A stretch of 64,000 nt of DNA from Streptomyces zinciresistens K42. Its GTDB lineage: Bacteria > Actinomycetota > Actinomycetes > Streptomycetales > Streptomycetaceae. This document shows positions 17,604-26,458 of this stretch, in pieces. Below the pieces are notes generated by a model. It was given only the letters and a program-made list of their open reading frames with translations, ran no database searches and was not told the origin of the DNA. The stretch is from assembly GCF_000225525.1 (NCBI RefSeq), contig NZ_AGBF01000024.1, positions 1 to 64,000 of the forward strand, read 5' to 3'. Both the position numbers and the translations under genes were made by a program. The stretch's first letter is position 1; every line of letters starts with the position of its first letter.

Positions 17604-17720
17604 TCCGTCAGGTGTGTGAACCCGGTGTGCCACTGTCCCGGAGTGTGGACAGGGGGCCGCCCCGCGGCGCGGTCCGGCGGCGCGCCGGGTACAGGCCCGG
17701 CGCCCAGGGAAGCACCCGGT

Positions 17721-18692
17721 TCAGCGGGAGGTCCCACTCCCGGAGGTACTCGACGGCCTCACCGCCGGACCCTCTCTGTCAGCCTCGGATGAGACGTCCC
17801 TGGCCGCGTAGTAGGCGTGCAGTGCGGCATCGCTGCCTGATCCCAGGGCGGTCATGATCCGTTGGAAGCGGGCGGAGCGGAGGTCGCCGGCCACGATGAC
17901 GCGGGGGTGCTGGTCGGTCGGCGGGCAGTATCCGTCCGGGCCCCGGGTCAGATCGCCGGGCGGCGCGGTCGGGGCGTTGCCGATGCTGAGATAGGCCGAA
18001 TCCGCTGTGATCGTCCGCCGCGTGCCGTCCTGGCCCACTGCTTCCGCCCACACCGGTGTGCCCTCTTCGGCCTTCAACGTCAGGTGCGCGACGGGAACGA
18101 GGGCGACGCGGGGATCGTCCCGGATTTCCTCGATCTTGTACGCGTCGGCTGCCGGGTACGCCACGAGCAGGCGGGTGTCTGTGGTCGGGTGGGCGCGCAG
18201 GAACGTGCCGATCGGGCGGTCACCACCCAGGACGAGGAGGGTGCGCCCCTGAGCGTCGTCGGCTTCGGCCTCCCAGAGCGGGGGCAGGACACGGCCGCTG
18301 GGGGCGGTGATCCAGGTGACGTCGTGCGGCCGGAGCGGGCCGACGCCGGTGGCGACGACGGCGTACGGAGCCGTGAGACGTACACCGGTGTCGACCGTGA
18401 CGGTCACCCGGTCGTCATCGGCACGGAGTTCGGTGACCCGCCTGCCGAGTTCGAGGCGGCACAGCTCGGTGCCCTTCAGCTCCGCCACGATGGCGTCGGC
18501 CAGGTCGGCGCCGTTGGTGTGGCCGCCGAGGACGTTGTTCAAGGCCGGGATCCGGTAGAGATTGCGGCACAGCCGGTCCGGCTCGACCAGGACCGAGCGC
18601 ATGCCCACGCCGGCGGCCATACGGGCGGCGGCGCAGCCGGCCGGCCCTCCGCCGATGATGATCAGGTCGGTGTCGAGCGGTGTGTCGGCCAT
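17721..18692 (-). CDS. NAD(P)/FAD-dependent oxidoreductase, thioredoxin-reductase-like without CxxC
   Basis: 323-aa flavoprotein. The FAD dinucleotide fold is DLIIIGGGPAGCAAARMA; YAVVATGVGP and a second Rossmann segment TLLVLGGDRPIG follow; the FAD-end motif is RVIVAGDLRSARFQRI. The overall fold is thioredoxin-reductase-like, but the redox CxxC is absent (a single Cys in PDRLCRNLYR), so disulfide exchange is unlikely. ATG at 18692 lies 5 bp after the stop of the cysteine hydrolase gene, with no strong Shine-Dalgarno. It is third gene of the operon driven from the XRE gene. Confidence 0.85.
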   Translation of the reverse strand: MADTPLDTDLIIIGGGPAGCAAARMAAGVGMRSVLVEPDRLCRNLYRIPALNNVLGGHTNGADLADAIVAELKGTELCRLELGRRVTELRADDDRVTVTVDTGVRLTAPYAVVATGVGPLRPHDVTWITAPSGRVLPPLWEAEADDAQGRTLLVLGGDRPIGTFLRAHPTTDTRLLVAYPAADAYKIEEIRDDPRVALVPVAHLTLKAEEGTPVWAEAVGQDGTRRTITADSAYLSIGNAPTAPPGDLTRGPDGYCPPTDQHPRVIVAGDLRSARFQRIMTALGSGSDAALHAYYAARDVSSEADREGPAVRPSSTSGSGTSR

Positions 18693-18696
18693 GAGG

Positions 18697-19266
18697 CTAT
18701 TCCAGCACCGGGTCCGCCACACGCGTAGCGAGTTGGCCCATCACATGCTCGACGTCCACGAGTTGGCCTGTTCCGATCAGGCGCCGGGCGACGAGCAGAC
18801 CGGCGTCGTGGATGTCCGGGCCGGCGTCGCTGGCGCAGGCGTCCGTGACGATCCAGGGTGCGTATCCGTGCTCGAAGGCGTCTGCGGCGGACTTCAGAAC
18901 GCAGCTCTCGGTGGCGATTCCGCAGAAGACGAGGTCGGTCCAGCCGGCCCGTCGCATCAGTTCTGCGGCCTCGGGTGTGAAGAGCGTGTATCCGGTCTTG
19001 TCGACGCCTGCGTGCGCGTGGCCCGCCGCCTCGGCGAGCTCGGGAACGATGTCGGTCTCGGGTGGTTCCTGGAGCCTGCGCCATTGGAAGAAGCGCTCGT
19101 AGGGGCTGTCGGGATAGTTGAAGTACCGGGTGAAGACGACAGGGCGCCCGGCGGCGGACCATCTGGCGGCGAGGTCGGCGACGGCGGGCACGACGTGGCG
19201 ACTGTGATGGTTCACGAAGCCGTTCTGCATGTCGATCACGACCAGTGCGGCGCTGCTGATGTCCAT
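18697..19266 (-). CDS. isochorismatase-like cysteine hydrolase
   Basis: 189-aa alpha/beta hydrolase of the isochorismatase/nicotinamidase superfamily. The catalytic triad is visible: D12 (VVIDMQNGF), K90 (GVDKTGYTLF) and C122 (ATESCVLKSA). An N-terminal DMQNGF block and an acidic C-terminus are usual. Substrate cannot be assigned; nicotinamidase metal-binding residues are not obvious. It lies between the XRE regulator and the FAD oxidoreductase on one strand. Confidence 0.88.
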   Translation of the reverse strand: MDISSAALVVIDMQNGFVNHHSRHVVPAVADLAARWSAAGRPVVFTRYFNYPDSPYERFFQWRRLQEPPETDIVPELAEAAGHAHAGVDKTGYTLFTPEAAELMRRAGWTDLVFCGIATESCVLKSAADAFEHGYAPWIVTDACASDAGPDIHDAGLLVARRLIGTGQLVDVEHVMGQLATRVADPVLE

Positions 19267-19288
19267 CGGCTCTCACTCCTGCCCGTTC

Positions 19289-20422
19289 TCAGCCGGCGCT
19301 CTCGCGCAGAGCTTCCTGCGCGGTGCGCAGCCGTTCGGCCAATCCGCTGGTCTTCATGATGGCCTCCCGCATCAGGACGTGTTGTGCGGTCTCCTGAGCG
19401 CGGGCGGTGGTGAGCCGGGAGGCGGCGGCGCGCAGGAATCGCCAGCCGTACCGCTCCGGCATGGAGGGGTCCTGACCGTCCTCGACCATCTGCTGAATGT
19501 GGCGGGTGAAACACCACAGGGCCTGGACGGTCAGCTCGCAGGCGACCAGTTCGTCGGTGGTGAGGCTGCGCTCGCTGGAGTGGGAGGCGTAGGCGACGCC
19601 GGACCAGCCTGCGTAGGCGGTGGACACTCCCCGTACACCGAAGGAAACGATGTCCGGGTGGTCGAAACCGGTGGCAAGAAGCGACTCCTCGACCGTGCAG
19701 GCCAAGGGCGCGGGACCACCCTGCGCCCCGCGGTCGACCAGAACCGAGGGAGTGGAGAGCAGGCGCAGCGCGGTGTCGTAGGCGCCTCCGGCCCACGGAC
19801 CGGAGGTGAGGCAGTAGAGGGAAAGGACGTATTCGGGGTTGGGGGCCCCGGCGTGGTCCCCTTCGAGGAGTTCGCGGATCTTGTCCCGGGCCCAGGGAAG
19901 GTCGGACGCGTAGGAGCGGTAGCGCCAGACGGCCAGGTCGGTCAGCGCGGCGGGTTCGTGCGGCTGGACAAGGTGGAAGACGGCTACCCCGCATGCGAAG
20001 ACGTGCAGGACACAGCTCTGCGCCTCGGGGTGGTCCAGTCGGGTCGAGGAGGACTCCAACCACTGGGCGCCCTCACTCGGTGTCAGATGCTCCCGGAGTC
20101 GGCCAGCGCGCTCGACACCGATGAAGACCGGCAGAAACTTGTGGGAGTCGACTTCTATCCGTCCCGTGACAGGTGCAGCCGCGTCACTCATTTCCAGCGC
20201 TTCCGCGAACCGGGTTCTCGCGTCGTCGGGTGCGCGACCGAGCGCGGTGTCGAGAATTCCCTGAGACTCGGCGCGAGGCTGGTAGCCGGCGCCGCCTGCC
20301 TCCCAGTTCGACACCGTGCGGTCGCTGACCCCCAGGTACGCGGCGAAGTCCCGCAGGCTCATGCGCAGGGCGTCGCGTAGCAGCCGGGCTTCCCGACCGG
20401 ACCATCTCTGCACCGTGACCAC
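19289..20422 (-). CDS. XRE-family regulator with large C-terminal domain
   Basis: 377-aa protein with an N-terminal helix-turn-helix of the XRE type (LRDALRMSLRDFAAYLGVSD ... RTVSNWEAGG, residues 14-44) and a long helical C-terminal region of the kind found in streptomycete XRE regulators. GTG at 20422 has AGGGGG seven bases upstream. It is transcribed divergently from the eight-gene operon starting at 20631 and heads the operon with the cysteine hydrolase and FAD oxidoreductase. Iterated palindromes in the shared promoter gap are its likely target. Confidence 0.87.
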   Translation of the reverse strand: MVTVQRWSGREARLLRDALRMSLRDFAAYLGVSDRTVSNWEAGGAGYQPRAESQGILDTALGRAPDDARTRFAEALEMSDAAAPVTGRIEVDSHKFLPVFIGVERAGRLREHLTPSEGAQWLESSSTRLDHPEAQSCVLHVFACGVAVFHLVQPHEPAALTDLAVWRYRSYASDLPWARDKIRELLEGDHAGAPNPEYVLSLYCLTSGPWAGGAYDTALRLLSTPSVLVDRGAQGGPAPLACTVEESLLATGFDHPDIVSFGVRGVSTAYAGWSGVAYASHSSERSLTTDELVACELTVQALWCFTRHIQQMVEDGQDPSMPERYGWRFLRAAASRLTTARAQETAQHVLMREAIMKTSGLAERLRTAQEALRESAG

Positions 20423-20484
20423 CGTGGCACCCCCTGCCCATCACCCGGTGGAACGACCAAACGACCAGCGTAGCCAGCCTTGTT

Positions 20485-20511
20485 CAGCAGTGCTGCGGCA
20501 TTGCTGCAGCA
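20485..20511. promoter_or_regulatory. iterated TGCTG palindromes between XRE gene and NUDIX operon
   Basis: CAGCA-G-TGCTG (20485-20495) and the perfect decamer TGCTGCAGCA (20502-20511). The latter is also a direct repeat of TGCTGCGGCA at 20491-20500, offset 11 bp. It sits in the divergent promoter gap (20423-20630), about 65-90 bp from the XRE start. A plausible operator for the XRE protein. Confidence 0.4.
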
Positions 20512-20630
20512 TCCGTACATCACACTCCGCAACCGTCTTGCTCCATGCTGAATCCACCGCGCCGGGGCCGGTCACCGCCAGGCGGCACCTCCGCGTTCTC
20601 TCCTGCACCACCACCAGAAGGAGCACCGGC

Positions 20631-21098
20631 ATGACCGACATCGTCAAGCGCAACGCCCGCGCCATCCTCCTCGACGGCGACGAACTGGTCCTGATCAAGC
20701 GCACCAAGCCGGGCAGGGAGCCGTACTGGGTGACGGTCGGCGGAGGGGTCGAGACGGACGACGCGACCATCGAATCGGCTCTGCACCGCGAGGTGTTCGA
20801 GGAGATCGGCGGCAAGCTGGCACGCGCCGAACTGGTCCACCTGATCACCGACCAGTTGGAGGGCGGCGTCGGCGTCCAGCACATCTTCGCCGCGCGCCTG
20901 GAGTCGATGGACCTGGCCGCGCGTACGGGAACGGAGTTTGCGAAGCCGGAACGGGGCGAGTACGAGGTGGTACGCGTCCCCTTCACCGGCGAGGCGGTCC
21001 GCGAACTGAACCTGATGCCTCCGGAGCTCGCCGAGTTCCTCGCCGCCAACACGTGCGCGATCACCTCCGTCCTCAACACCCCGATCCGCGAGGCGTGA
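20631..21098 (+). CDS. NUDIX hydrolase
   Basis: 155-aa NUDIX-fold protein. The NUDIX box is present in modified form: GGGVETDD ... SALHREVFEEIGG, with the REVFEEIG core intact. It should hydrolyse a nucleoside diphosphate linked to another moiety. ATG at 20631 is preceded by AGAAGGAG. It is first in a run of eight plus-strand genes; the next gene starts 3 bp after its stop. The substrate is unknown. Confidence 0.9.
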   Translation: MTDIVKRNARAILLDGDELVLIKRTKPGREPYWVTVGGGVETDDATIESALHREVFEEIGGKLARAELVHLITDQLEGGVGVQHIFAARLESMDLAARTGTEFAKPERGEYEVVRVPFTGEAVRELNLMPPELAEFLAANTCAITSVLNTPIREA

Positions 21099-21101
21099 GC
21101 G

Positions 21102-21749
21102 ATGACGCGAGCCCCGGACTTCGTCAGCCTCAACGGCCCTGACAACGTCGGCAAGACGACCCACTTGGTGCGGCTGGCCGAACGGTGGAACGCCTTCCAG
21201 CCGCTGGGCGCGGTCCACGAGCACGATCCCGAGCCCTGGGCGCGGGTGGCCACCGGCGACTACGCCCGGTGGTGGTTCGAGACGTCCACGACCGTCGAGC
21301 TGACCGAGATGCTGCTCGCCGGTCATGCCAAGCGGGCCGCCGCACGCGAGACCGGGCGTACGGGTCTGCTGGACCGGGGCCTGCCCATGCTTCTCGCCGT
21401 GGCCGCTGCGACCTGCGTGGTCAAGGACAGGCTGACCGTCGGCGAGGCGTTCAGGACCGTAACGGGAATCGCCGGTTCGCGGGCTGCCACACCCGAGACG
21501 TCCATCCTCCTGCTCCCGTCATCCGACGCCGAGCGCAGCTACGCCATCACCAGCGCCCGCGAGGGCCGCCCCTGGACCGGGATCTACCCGGAGTACCAGA
21601 AGACGCTGCATGCGGTTCTGCTCCACCAGGTCGACCATGGTGCGTTCACCGCGGTCGTCAACTGCGAGGACCGCCCCTTGGACGCCGTGCACTGCGACGT
21701 GCTCGATCGCCTCGGCCTCAGCCGACTCACCGACGGGAGTCCCCGATGA
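21102..21749 (+). CDS. thymidylate-kinase-like P-loop nucleotide kinase
   Basis: 215-aa P-loop protein. Walker A is GPDNVGKTT (residues 12-20) preceded by FVSLN, as in dTMP kinases; LLDRGLPM resembles the DR motif, and SAREGRPW could be the lid. It starts 3 bp after the NUDIX stop and its stop overlaps the next ATG (ATGA). It is unlikely to be the housekeeping dTMP kinase given the operon; a (deoxy)nucleotide or related phosphate acceptor is inferred. Confidence 0.8.
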   Translation: MTRAPDFVSLNGPDNVGKTTHLVRLAERWNAFQPLGAVHEHDPEPWARVATGDYARWWFETSTTVELTEMLLAGHAKRAAARETGRTGLLDRGLPMLLAVAAATCVVKDRLTVGEAFRTVTGIAGSRAATPETSILLLPSSDAERSYAITSAREGRPWTGIYPEYQKTLHAVLLHQVDHGAFTAVVNCEDRPLDAVHCDVLDRLGLSRLTDGSPR

Positions 21750-23545
21750 CGCAGAACTCCCCGCCCCTGGTGCTACCACCCAGTTTGTCCCGCACCGTGG
21801 CAGCGCTACCGGACAAGGACCGGAACCGCCTGGACGACACCATCACCCGGCTCCACACCGTCAACGGGCGCCTGTGGGACACCGAGGACCGGGTGCGCGG
21901 CGCTTTACTCTCGGCCGCCAAGGTCGCCGACTGCAAGCGGGAGATCGACCAGCTCAACGCCGAACGGAACCTGCTCGCCGAGCGGGCTGACGAGGTCCTC
22001 GGCTCGCTGGCCGACGCGGGCCGCGCCGACGCACCGCTGCACACCGAGACGCTCGCCTCCGTCGTCGACCGCCTCTCGGTCCTGACACTGAGGATCTGGC
22101 ACAGCGAACGGGCAGCTGCACGGGACGAGCTGGCACGCCGACGTGTCCCCGCCCTTCACGGGCAACGGGAGGAGCTGTGCGCCGCCCTCGACGCGCTGGT
22201 CTCCGACGTCGTCGCAGGCCGCCGACGGCTCCCCGTACCGGCTCGCTTCAAACTGTACGGCCGGGACGACGCCGGCCCCTCAGAGATCAAGCCGAGTCGG
22301 CGTCTGCGCCGGGTCCTCGCCTTCGGTGGGCTGAGCGAGTGCGGCAAGAGCACCAGCGCCGAGTTCGTCCAACGCACCTGCGGTGCGCAACGCTTCAAGA
22401 TCGGCTTCCTGTTGCGGCAGGCGGCGCACCGGGAGGGTCTCGCGGACCCGTACGCCCTGTCGCCCCGTCGGCAGGCCGAGCTGCTGCTCGGTGAGCTAAA
22501 CCGTTTCGCGGACGCGCACATCGACACGGAGCTGTTCACCATCGAGTCCGTCCACGACGACGCCTCGATCGCCGAGCTCAAGCGACTCATGGGCGACGCA
22601 CTCCAGATCGTCTACCTGGACGCCTCCTTCGCCGTTCGCGTCGAGCGGTCGGGCACTCCGGCCCAGGCCATCGCCGCGAAGGACGAGATCAAGACGAGCC
22701 GTGGCGCCCATCAGGTCGCCGCGCTCGCCGACCACGTCATCGACAACACAGGCAGCATCGCCGCCCTCCGCGCCCGGCTCCGGCGCATCGCCGCCCCGCC
22801 CACCTCCACGGCGCTGCGCGCGGCCACTCCGTACGGGCTGGGACTGCCTGCCGCCGTAGCCTCGGCGACGGCCGACTTCACCGACGCGGTACGGGCTTAC
22901 GGCCCCGGCGTACGGCTCGCCACCCTGACCGGCAGCCCCGGCGAGGGCAGCTGGATCGCCGACTGGTCCGACCTGGACCTCCTCGTGATCGCCGAGCACG
23001 AGGCCATCGGCCGGGTCCACGAAGCCCTGGAGCAGTACCGGACGGCCCTCGGCGGTGCGGCCTCCCTCGGCCCCACGCTCGTGACCCCCGGCGAACTGAC
23101 TGCCCGGCGCCTCACCCCGCGCCTGGCGTTCGTCCTCCACCAGCTCCAGCAGGGCAGCCCCGTCCTGCACGCCGTACCCGGCCTCGAACTGCCGACGATC
23201 ACCCAAGGCGAGCTGGCGTTCGCCGCTGTCCGGGAACTCCCCCAGGTCATCCTGACCATGCGCCGTCTGCGCGCCGACGCGCGGCCGACCACACTGCGGC
23301 AGCTCTACAAGCACCTCGTGCTCGCCTGCCGTCTGATCCTGCGCGAGCACAACCAGTGGGAGTCCGGCCCCGATCGGATCCTCGCCGCAGCCTCCCGCAT
23401 GCCGGGCCTGACGGCTCTCTCGGTGCCCTCTCTGGCCGAGATCTCCAGCGCTTGGCGCGACGGCGAGGCCGGCCTCGTCCTCAAGCCCGTCACCATGGCC
23501 GTCGACCAGCTCCTCACCTGGTACGCCGTCCAGCTCGCCGCCTGA
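21746..23545 (+). CDS. three-domain protein: DUF4254-like, P-loop kinase, nucleotidyltransferase
   Basis: 599-aa fusion. Residues 25-165 are helical with LHTVNGRLWDTEDRVR and the K-REIDQLNAERN block, resembling DUF4254. Residues 185-350 contain a P-loop (GLSECGKST, 195-203) in an adenylate/shikimate-kinase-like domain. Residues 355-480 contain a nucleotidyltransferase motif (GS at 401-402, then SDLD at 408-411, two metal-binding Asp). The C-terminus is helical. ATG overlaps the previous stop. The combination suggests sequential phosphorylation and nucleotidyl transfer on one small-molecule substrate; this order is inference. Confidence 0.7.
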   Translation: MTQNSPPLVLPPSLSRTVAALPDKDRNRLDDTITRLHTVNGRLWDTEDRVRGALLSAAKVADCKREIDQLNAERNLLAERADEVLGSLADAGRADAPLHTETLASVVDRLSVLTLRIWHSERAAARDELARRRVPALHGQREELCAALDALVSDVVAGRRRLPVPARFKLYGRDDAGPSEIKPSRRLRRVLAFGGLSECGKSTSAEFVQRTCGAQRFKIGFLLRQAAHREGLADPYALSPRRQAELLLGELNRFADAHIDTELFTIESVHDDASIAELKRLMGDALQIVYLDASFAVRVERSGTPAQAIAAKDEIKTSRGAHQVAALADHVIDNTGSIAALRARLRRIAAPPTSTALRAATPYGLGLPAAVASATADFTDAVRAYGPGVRLATLTGSPGEGSWIADWSDLDLLVIAEHEAIGRVHEALEQYRTALGGAASLGPTLVTPGELTARRLTPRLAFVLHQLQQGSPVLHAVPGLELPTITQGELAFAAVRELPQVILTMRRLRADARPTTLRQLYKHLVLACRLILREHNQWESGPDRILAAASRMPGLTALSVPSLAEISSAWRDGEAGLVLKPVTMAVDQLLTWYAVQLAA

Positions 23546-23592
23546 ACAGGCTCCCTCTCCCTCCTCGTTCTCCGTCCGACAGGAGCTTCGCC

Positions 23593-24168
23593 ATGCCCGA
23601 AACCATCGCCGTGCCGCCCTTCACCGCCCAGATCGTCGAACGGCTCAGCGTCGGAGCCACGAGCCGCCGCGAGCGCGTCATCCATTCCTTGGACGGCCTG
23701 GAGAACCCGGTCCACCCCGAGACCCTCGCCCACACAGGAGCCGGCCTCTGGCGTCTACTCCAGGAGCAGGTGCCGGACGGACTCGGCTCCGTGGACTTCC
23801 TCCTCGGCCTGGACGCCGGCGGCATCCTGCCGACCGTTGCCCTCGCCAGCGCCGCTCAGCTCCCGTACAAGATCGCCTGGAAGCTGCACCTCCCGCTCGA
23901 CGGCGCGGTCCGCTTCAGCGAGCCCCACGCGATGCGCACCGACGTCTTCGCGTACGGCATCACTCCCGGGCAGCGCATCGTCGTCGTGGACGACGAGATC
24001 ACCACCGGCCGGACCCTGGCTGACCTCACCCGTCGCCTCCGCGAGGCCGGCGCCGCCCCGCTGGTGGCGGCCTGCCTGGTGGAGGACACGACCCGCGGAG
24101 CCCGCGACCTGCTCACCGACCTCGGTCTGCCGCTCGTCTCGCTCACCACGATCGAGGGCGCGGAATGA
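23593..24168 (+). CDS. phosphoribosyltransferase (type I)
   Basis: 191-aa type I PRTase. The PRPP-binding motif is RIVVVDDEITTGRTL, and an upstream flexible loop and GLDAGGILPTVALA fit the fold. ATG at 23593 has AGGAG upstream, after the only sizeable gap (47 bp) in this operon, so an internal promoter is possible. It should make or break an N-glycosidic bond between a base-like molecule and PRPP. The hood region does not identify the base. Confidence 0.88.
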   Translation: MPETIAVPPFTAQIVERLSVGATSRRERVIHSLDGLENPVHPETLAHTGAGLWRLLQEQVPDGLGSVDFLLGLDAGGILPTVALASAAQLPYKIAWKLHLPLDGAVRFSEPHAMRTDVFAYGITPGQRIVVVDDEITTGRTLADLTRRLREAGAAPLVAACLVEDTTRGARDLLTDLGLPLVSLTTIEGAE

Positions 24169-25325
24169 CAGCTCTGGCCCCGGCGGGGATCCGGTTCCAC
24201 CACGGTTCCCTGATCATCCCAGCCGGGGCCGTCCACACCACCCCGCTCGGGTACGACCGGGACAGCGTTCCCGTCGGCGCACCGCTACCCCTGGCTGCCT
24301 CCGCCGAGCTTGTCCACCGCCTGAGCGGGTGCGGCGAGATCGTCGTGGCCTTCGAGGGGAAGCTCGGTGACACGCTCCTCGCACTGTCGGGGGTCCGCGC
24401 GGTCCTCGATTGGATGCGGCTGCGGTCGGTACGCGTGGCCGTCCGGGCGGTGGGTCCGTACGCGGGGCTGATCGCCCGCATGGGGCTGATCACGCAGCCC
24501 CAGGCCAGCGCTCCCAGCGGCTGGCGAGCCGTGATCGGCGACCGCACGGGCGTTGAGGCGCACGGCTCGGAGGCGGCGGTGAGCCTGGTGCTCGACCCAG
24601 CCGCCCCGCCGTGCTGGTCGAGCGACGGCCGCGCCCACCCGGACCTGCCCGCCCGCCACTACCTGGCTCTGGAGCGCCGCCTCGGCATCCGCCTGCCCGG
24701 CACGGCTCCGTTCGCTCCCACCCTCGCGACCGGGCCGAACAAGCTCGCGGAGGAACTGCGCTCGGTGGGCTGGCTGGGCGGTCTGACCATCGCCGCCATC
24801 ACCGCCACCAGTTGGCCGGAGCGCAAGGACTACACCGCCCAGCGCTACATCGCCCTCGCCGAACACATCGCCGAGGCACAGCAGGCCCAGGCCCGGCTGC
24901 TGCTCATCGGCGGCAACCCAGGCCACGGCCTCCGCGTCACGGCGGAGGCTCCCCGGCGTCACGTGCAAGCCGTCCTCATCGACGGGATGCCAGCCGACGG
25001 CCTCGTCGACCTCTTCCCCCACTGCCACCTGATCGTCGGCAACGACACCGGCCTCACCCACCTCGCCGCGATGACGCGCGGCGGCCGGGATGGCGGTGGC
25101 CCGCCAGTCATCGGCCTGTACGCGCGTCATAGCCATAGCAAGTGGCGCACCGGCCTGCCGCACCATCACGCCGTCGCCACCCACCTGTCCGACCGCATGC
25201 ACCAGGGCGACCTCTGCCCCGTCCGCGACGCCATCGCCCCGGACACGGACGTGCACATGGACGCCTTCCCGCCCGCCACGCTGGCCCAGTTCGGCCTCGA
25301 ACTACTCAACGAGGTGGGGCGATGA
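24165..25325 (+). CDS. glycosyltransferase family 9-like (heptosyltransferase-like) protein
   Basis: 386-aa GT-B-like protein. The region EIVVAFEGKLGDTLLALSGVRAV matches the N-terminal G-x-LGD motif of ADP-heptose:LPS heptosyltransferases, and LIVGNDTGLTHLAAM matches their C-terminal nucleotide-sugar motif. Streptomyces has no LPS, so the acceptor must be something else. ATG overlaps the PRTase stop and the stop overlaps the next ATG. DUF4254 proteins are known companions of GT9 enzymes, which agrees with the fusion protein two genes upstream. Confidence 0.8.
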   Translation: MTALAPAGIRFHHGSLIIPAGAVHTTPLGYDRDSVPVGAPLPLAASAELVHRLSGCGEIVVAFEGKLGDTLLALSGVRAVLDWMRLRSVRVAVRAVGPYAGLIARMGLITQPQASAPSGWRAVIGDRTGVEAHGSEAAVSLVLDPAAPPCWSSDGRAHPDLPARHYLALERRLGIRLPGTAPFAPTLATGPNKLAEELRSVGWLGGLTIAAITATSWPERKDYTAQRYIALAEHIAEAQQAQARLLLIGGNPGHGLRVTAEAPRRHVQAVLIDGMPADGLVDLFPHCHLIVGNDTGLTHLAAMTRGGRDGGGPPVIGLYARHSHSKWRTGLPHHHAVATHLSDRMHQGDLCPVRDAIAPDTDVHMDAFPPATLAQFGLELLNEVGR

Positions 25326-26458
25326 CCTTCCAGCCTCTCTTTCGGGTCGGGCCGGTGCGACGCTTCACCCGCAACCTGCTCTGCCCGGTCGACCTCTTCG
25401 GCCACTCGCTGCTCCTGAAATACACCCGCAACCCGGCCGAGGCCGGCGAGGAGATCCACGGCCACGCCCGCCTGGCCCGGCACTATCGTGTCCCCGCCCT
25501 CCACACCCACCTGCGCGTACCGGGCGGACACCTCCTCGCGTACGAACGCCTGCCCGGCGGCACCGACCAGGGACTTCTGCTCGACCTTCTCAACACAGAC
25601 GGGCCTGCCAGCCACCTCCACACCTACATGGACCAGCTCACGGCCGCGTACCAGGAGGTCATCCTCACAACGGCATGGCCAGCCGATCCGGCGCACGTCG
25701 TCCGCAAGCTGTACTGGGACCGCGCGGCACCCGGCGGCCGACTCGACACGTACTACGCCGGCAAGGAATTCCTGATCGCCGACGGCCTCGTCGACATCCC
25801 GGTATCCCGCCTCAACACCTACGCCCTGAAGATCAACGGCCGCCGACACCACCTGGATTGGGCCGCCACCCTCCGCTGGCTGCGCGCGCACTTCGCCACG
25901 GCAGAGCCGGTCTGGGCGGCCCTCACCCAAGGCGACCCCACCGACGTCAACCTCGCCCATCCGCTCGCCTGGTTCGACTACGACACCGCGGGAATGAACA
26001 GCATCCCCGGCGAGTTCGCCAACTTCCTCTGGTACGCCTCCGTTCTCGGCGGCTGGCTCGTACCCACCTACAACCCGACCGCCTTCGCCGACCACCCCGC
26101 CGCCTTCACCCACGTCCCGGCCAACACCCCCGAGATCCGACGAGCGGCGATCGACCACACCACCAGCACCATCCACATCGACTACACGCCGCGCCTCTCT
26201 GCACCTCGGCGAGCCGCCGTGACCGCGTACTGGAACAAGCTCGTACGACCGGTCGCGGACCGTCTCTGGCCCGGCGAGGACCTGGCGAACCTGCTCCGCC
26301 CCTACCTCGCCATGCGCATCCTCGGCGTCTACAACCTGGCCGGCCTGGCCTCCGAGGACCGGCTCGTCCTGCTCGCCCGTCTTGTCGAGGCCATGAGCCC
26401 CGCCTTCGACCCCACCACCTACTTCTGCCCGCTGGAGTCGCCATGCCCGGCCCCCTGA
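25322..26458 (+). CDS. APH-like kinase
   Basis: 378-aa protein with features of the aminoglycoside/choline kinase fold: LLLKYTRNPAEAGEEIHG resembles the ATP-binding Lys region, LLAYERLPGG the hinge, TQGDPTDVNLAHPLAWFDYDTAGM the catalytic loop (Asp ... Asn) and metal-binding Asp. The N-lobe is short. ATG overlaps the GT9 stop. It likely phosphorylates a sugar or small molecule in the same pathway. The assignment rests on motifs only. Confidence 0.65.
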   Translation: MTFQPLFRVGPVRRFTRNLLCPVDLFGHSLLLKYTRNPAEAGEEIHGHARLARHYRVPALHTHLRVPGGHLLAYERLPGGTDQGLLLDLLNTDGPASHLHTYMDQLTAAYQEVILTTAWPADPAHVVRKLYWDRAAPGGRLDTYYAGKEFLIADGLVDIPVSRLNTYALKINGRRHHLDWAATLRWLRAHFATAEPVWAALTQGDPTDVNLAHPLAWFDYDTAGMNSIPGEFANFLWYASVLGGWLVPTYNPTAFADHPAAFTHVPANTPEIRRAAIDHTTSTIHIDYTPRLSAPRRAAVTAYWNKLVRPVADRLWPGEDLANLLRPYLAMRILGVYNLAGLASEDRLVLLARLVEAMSPAFDPTTYFCPLESPCPAP

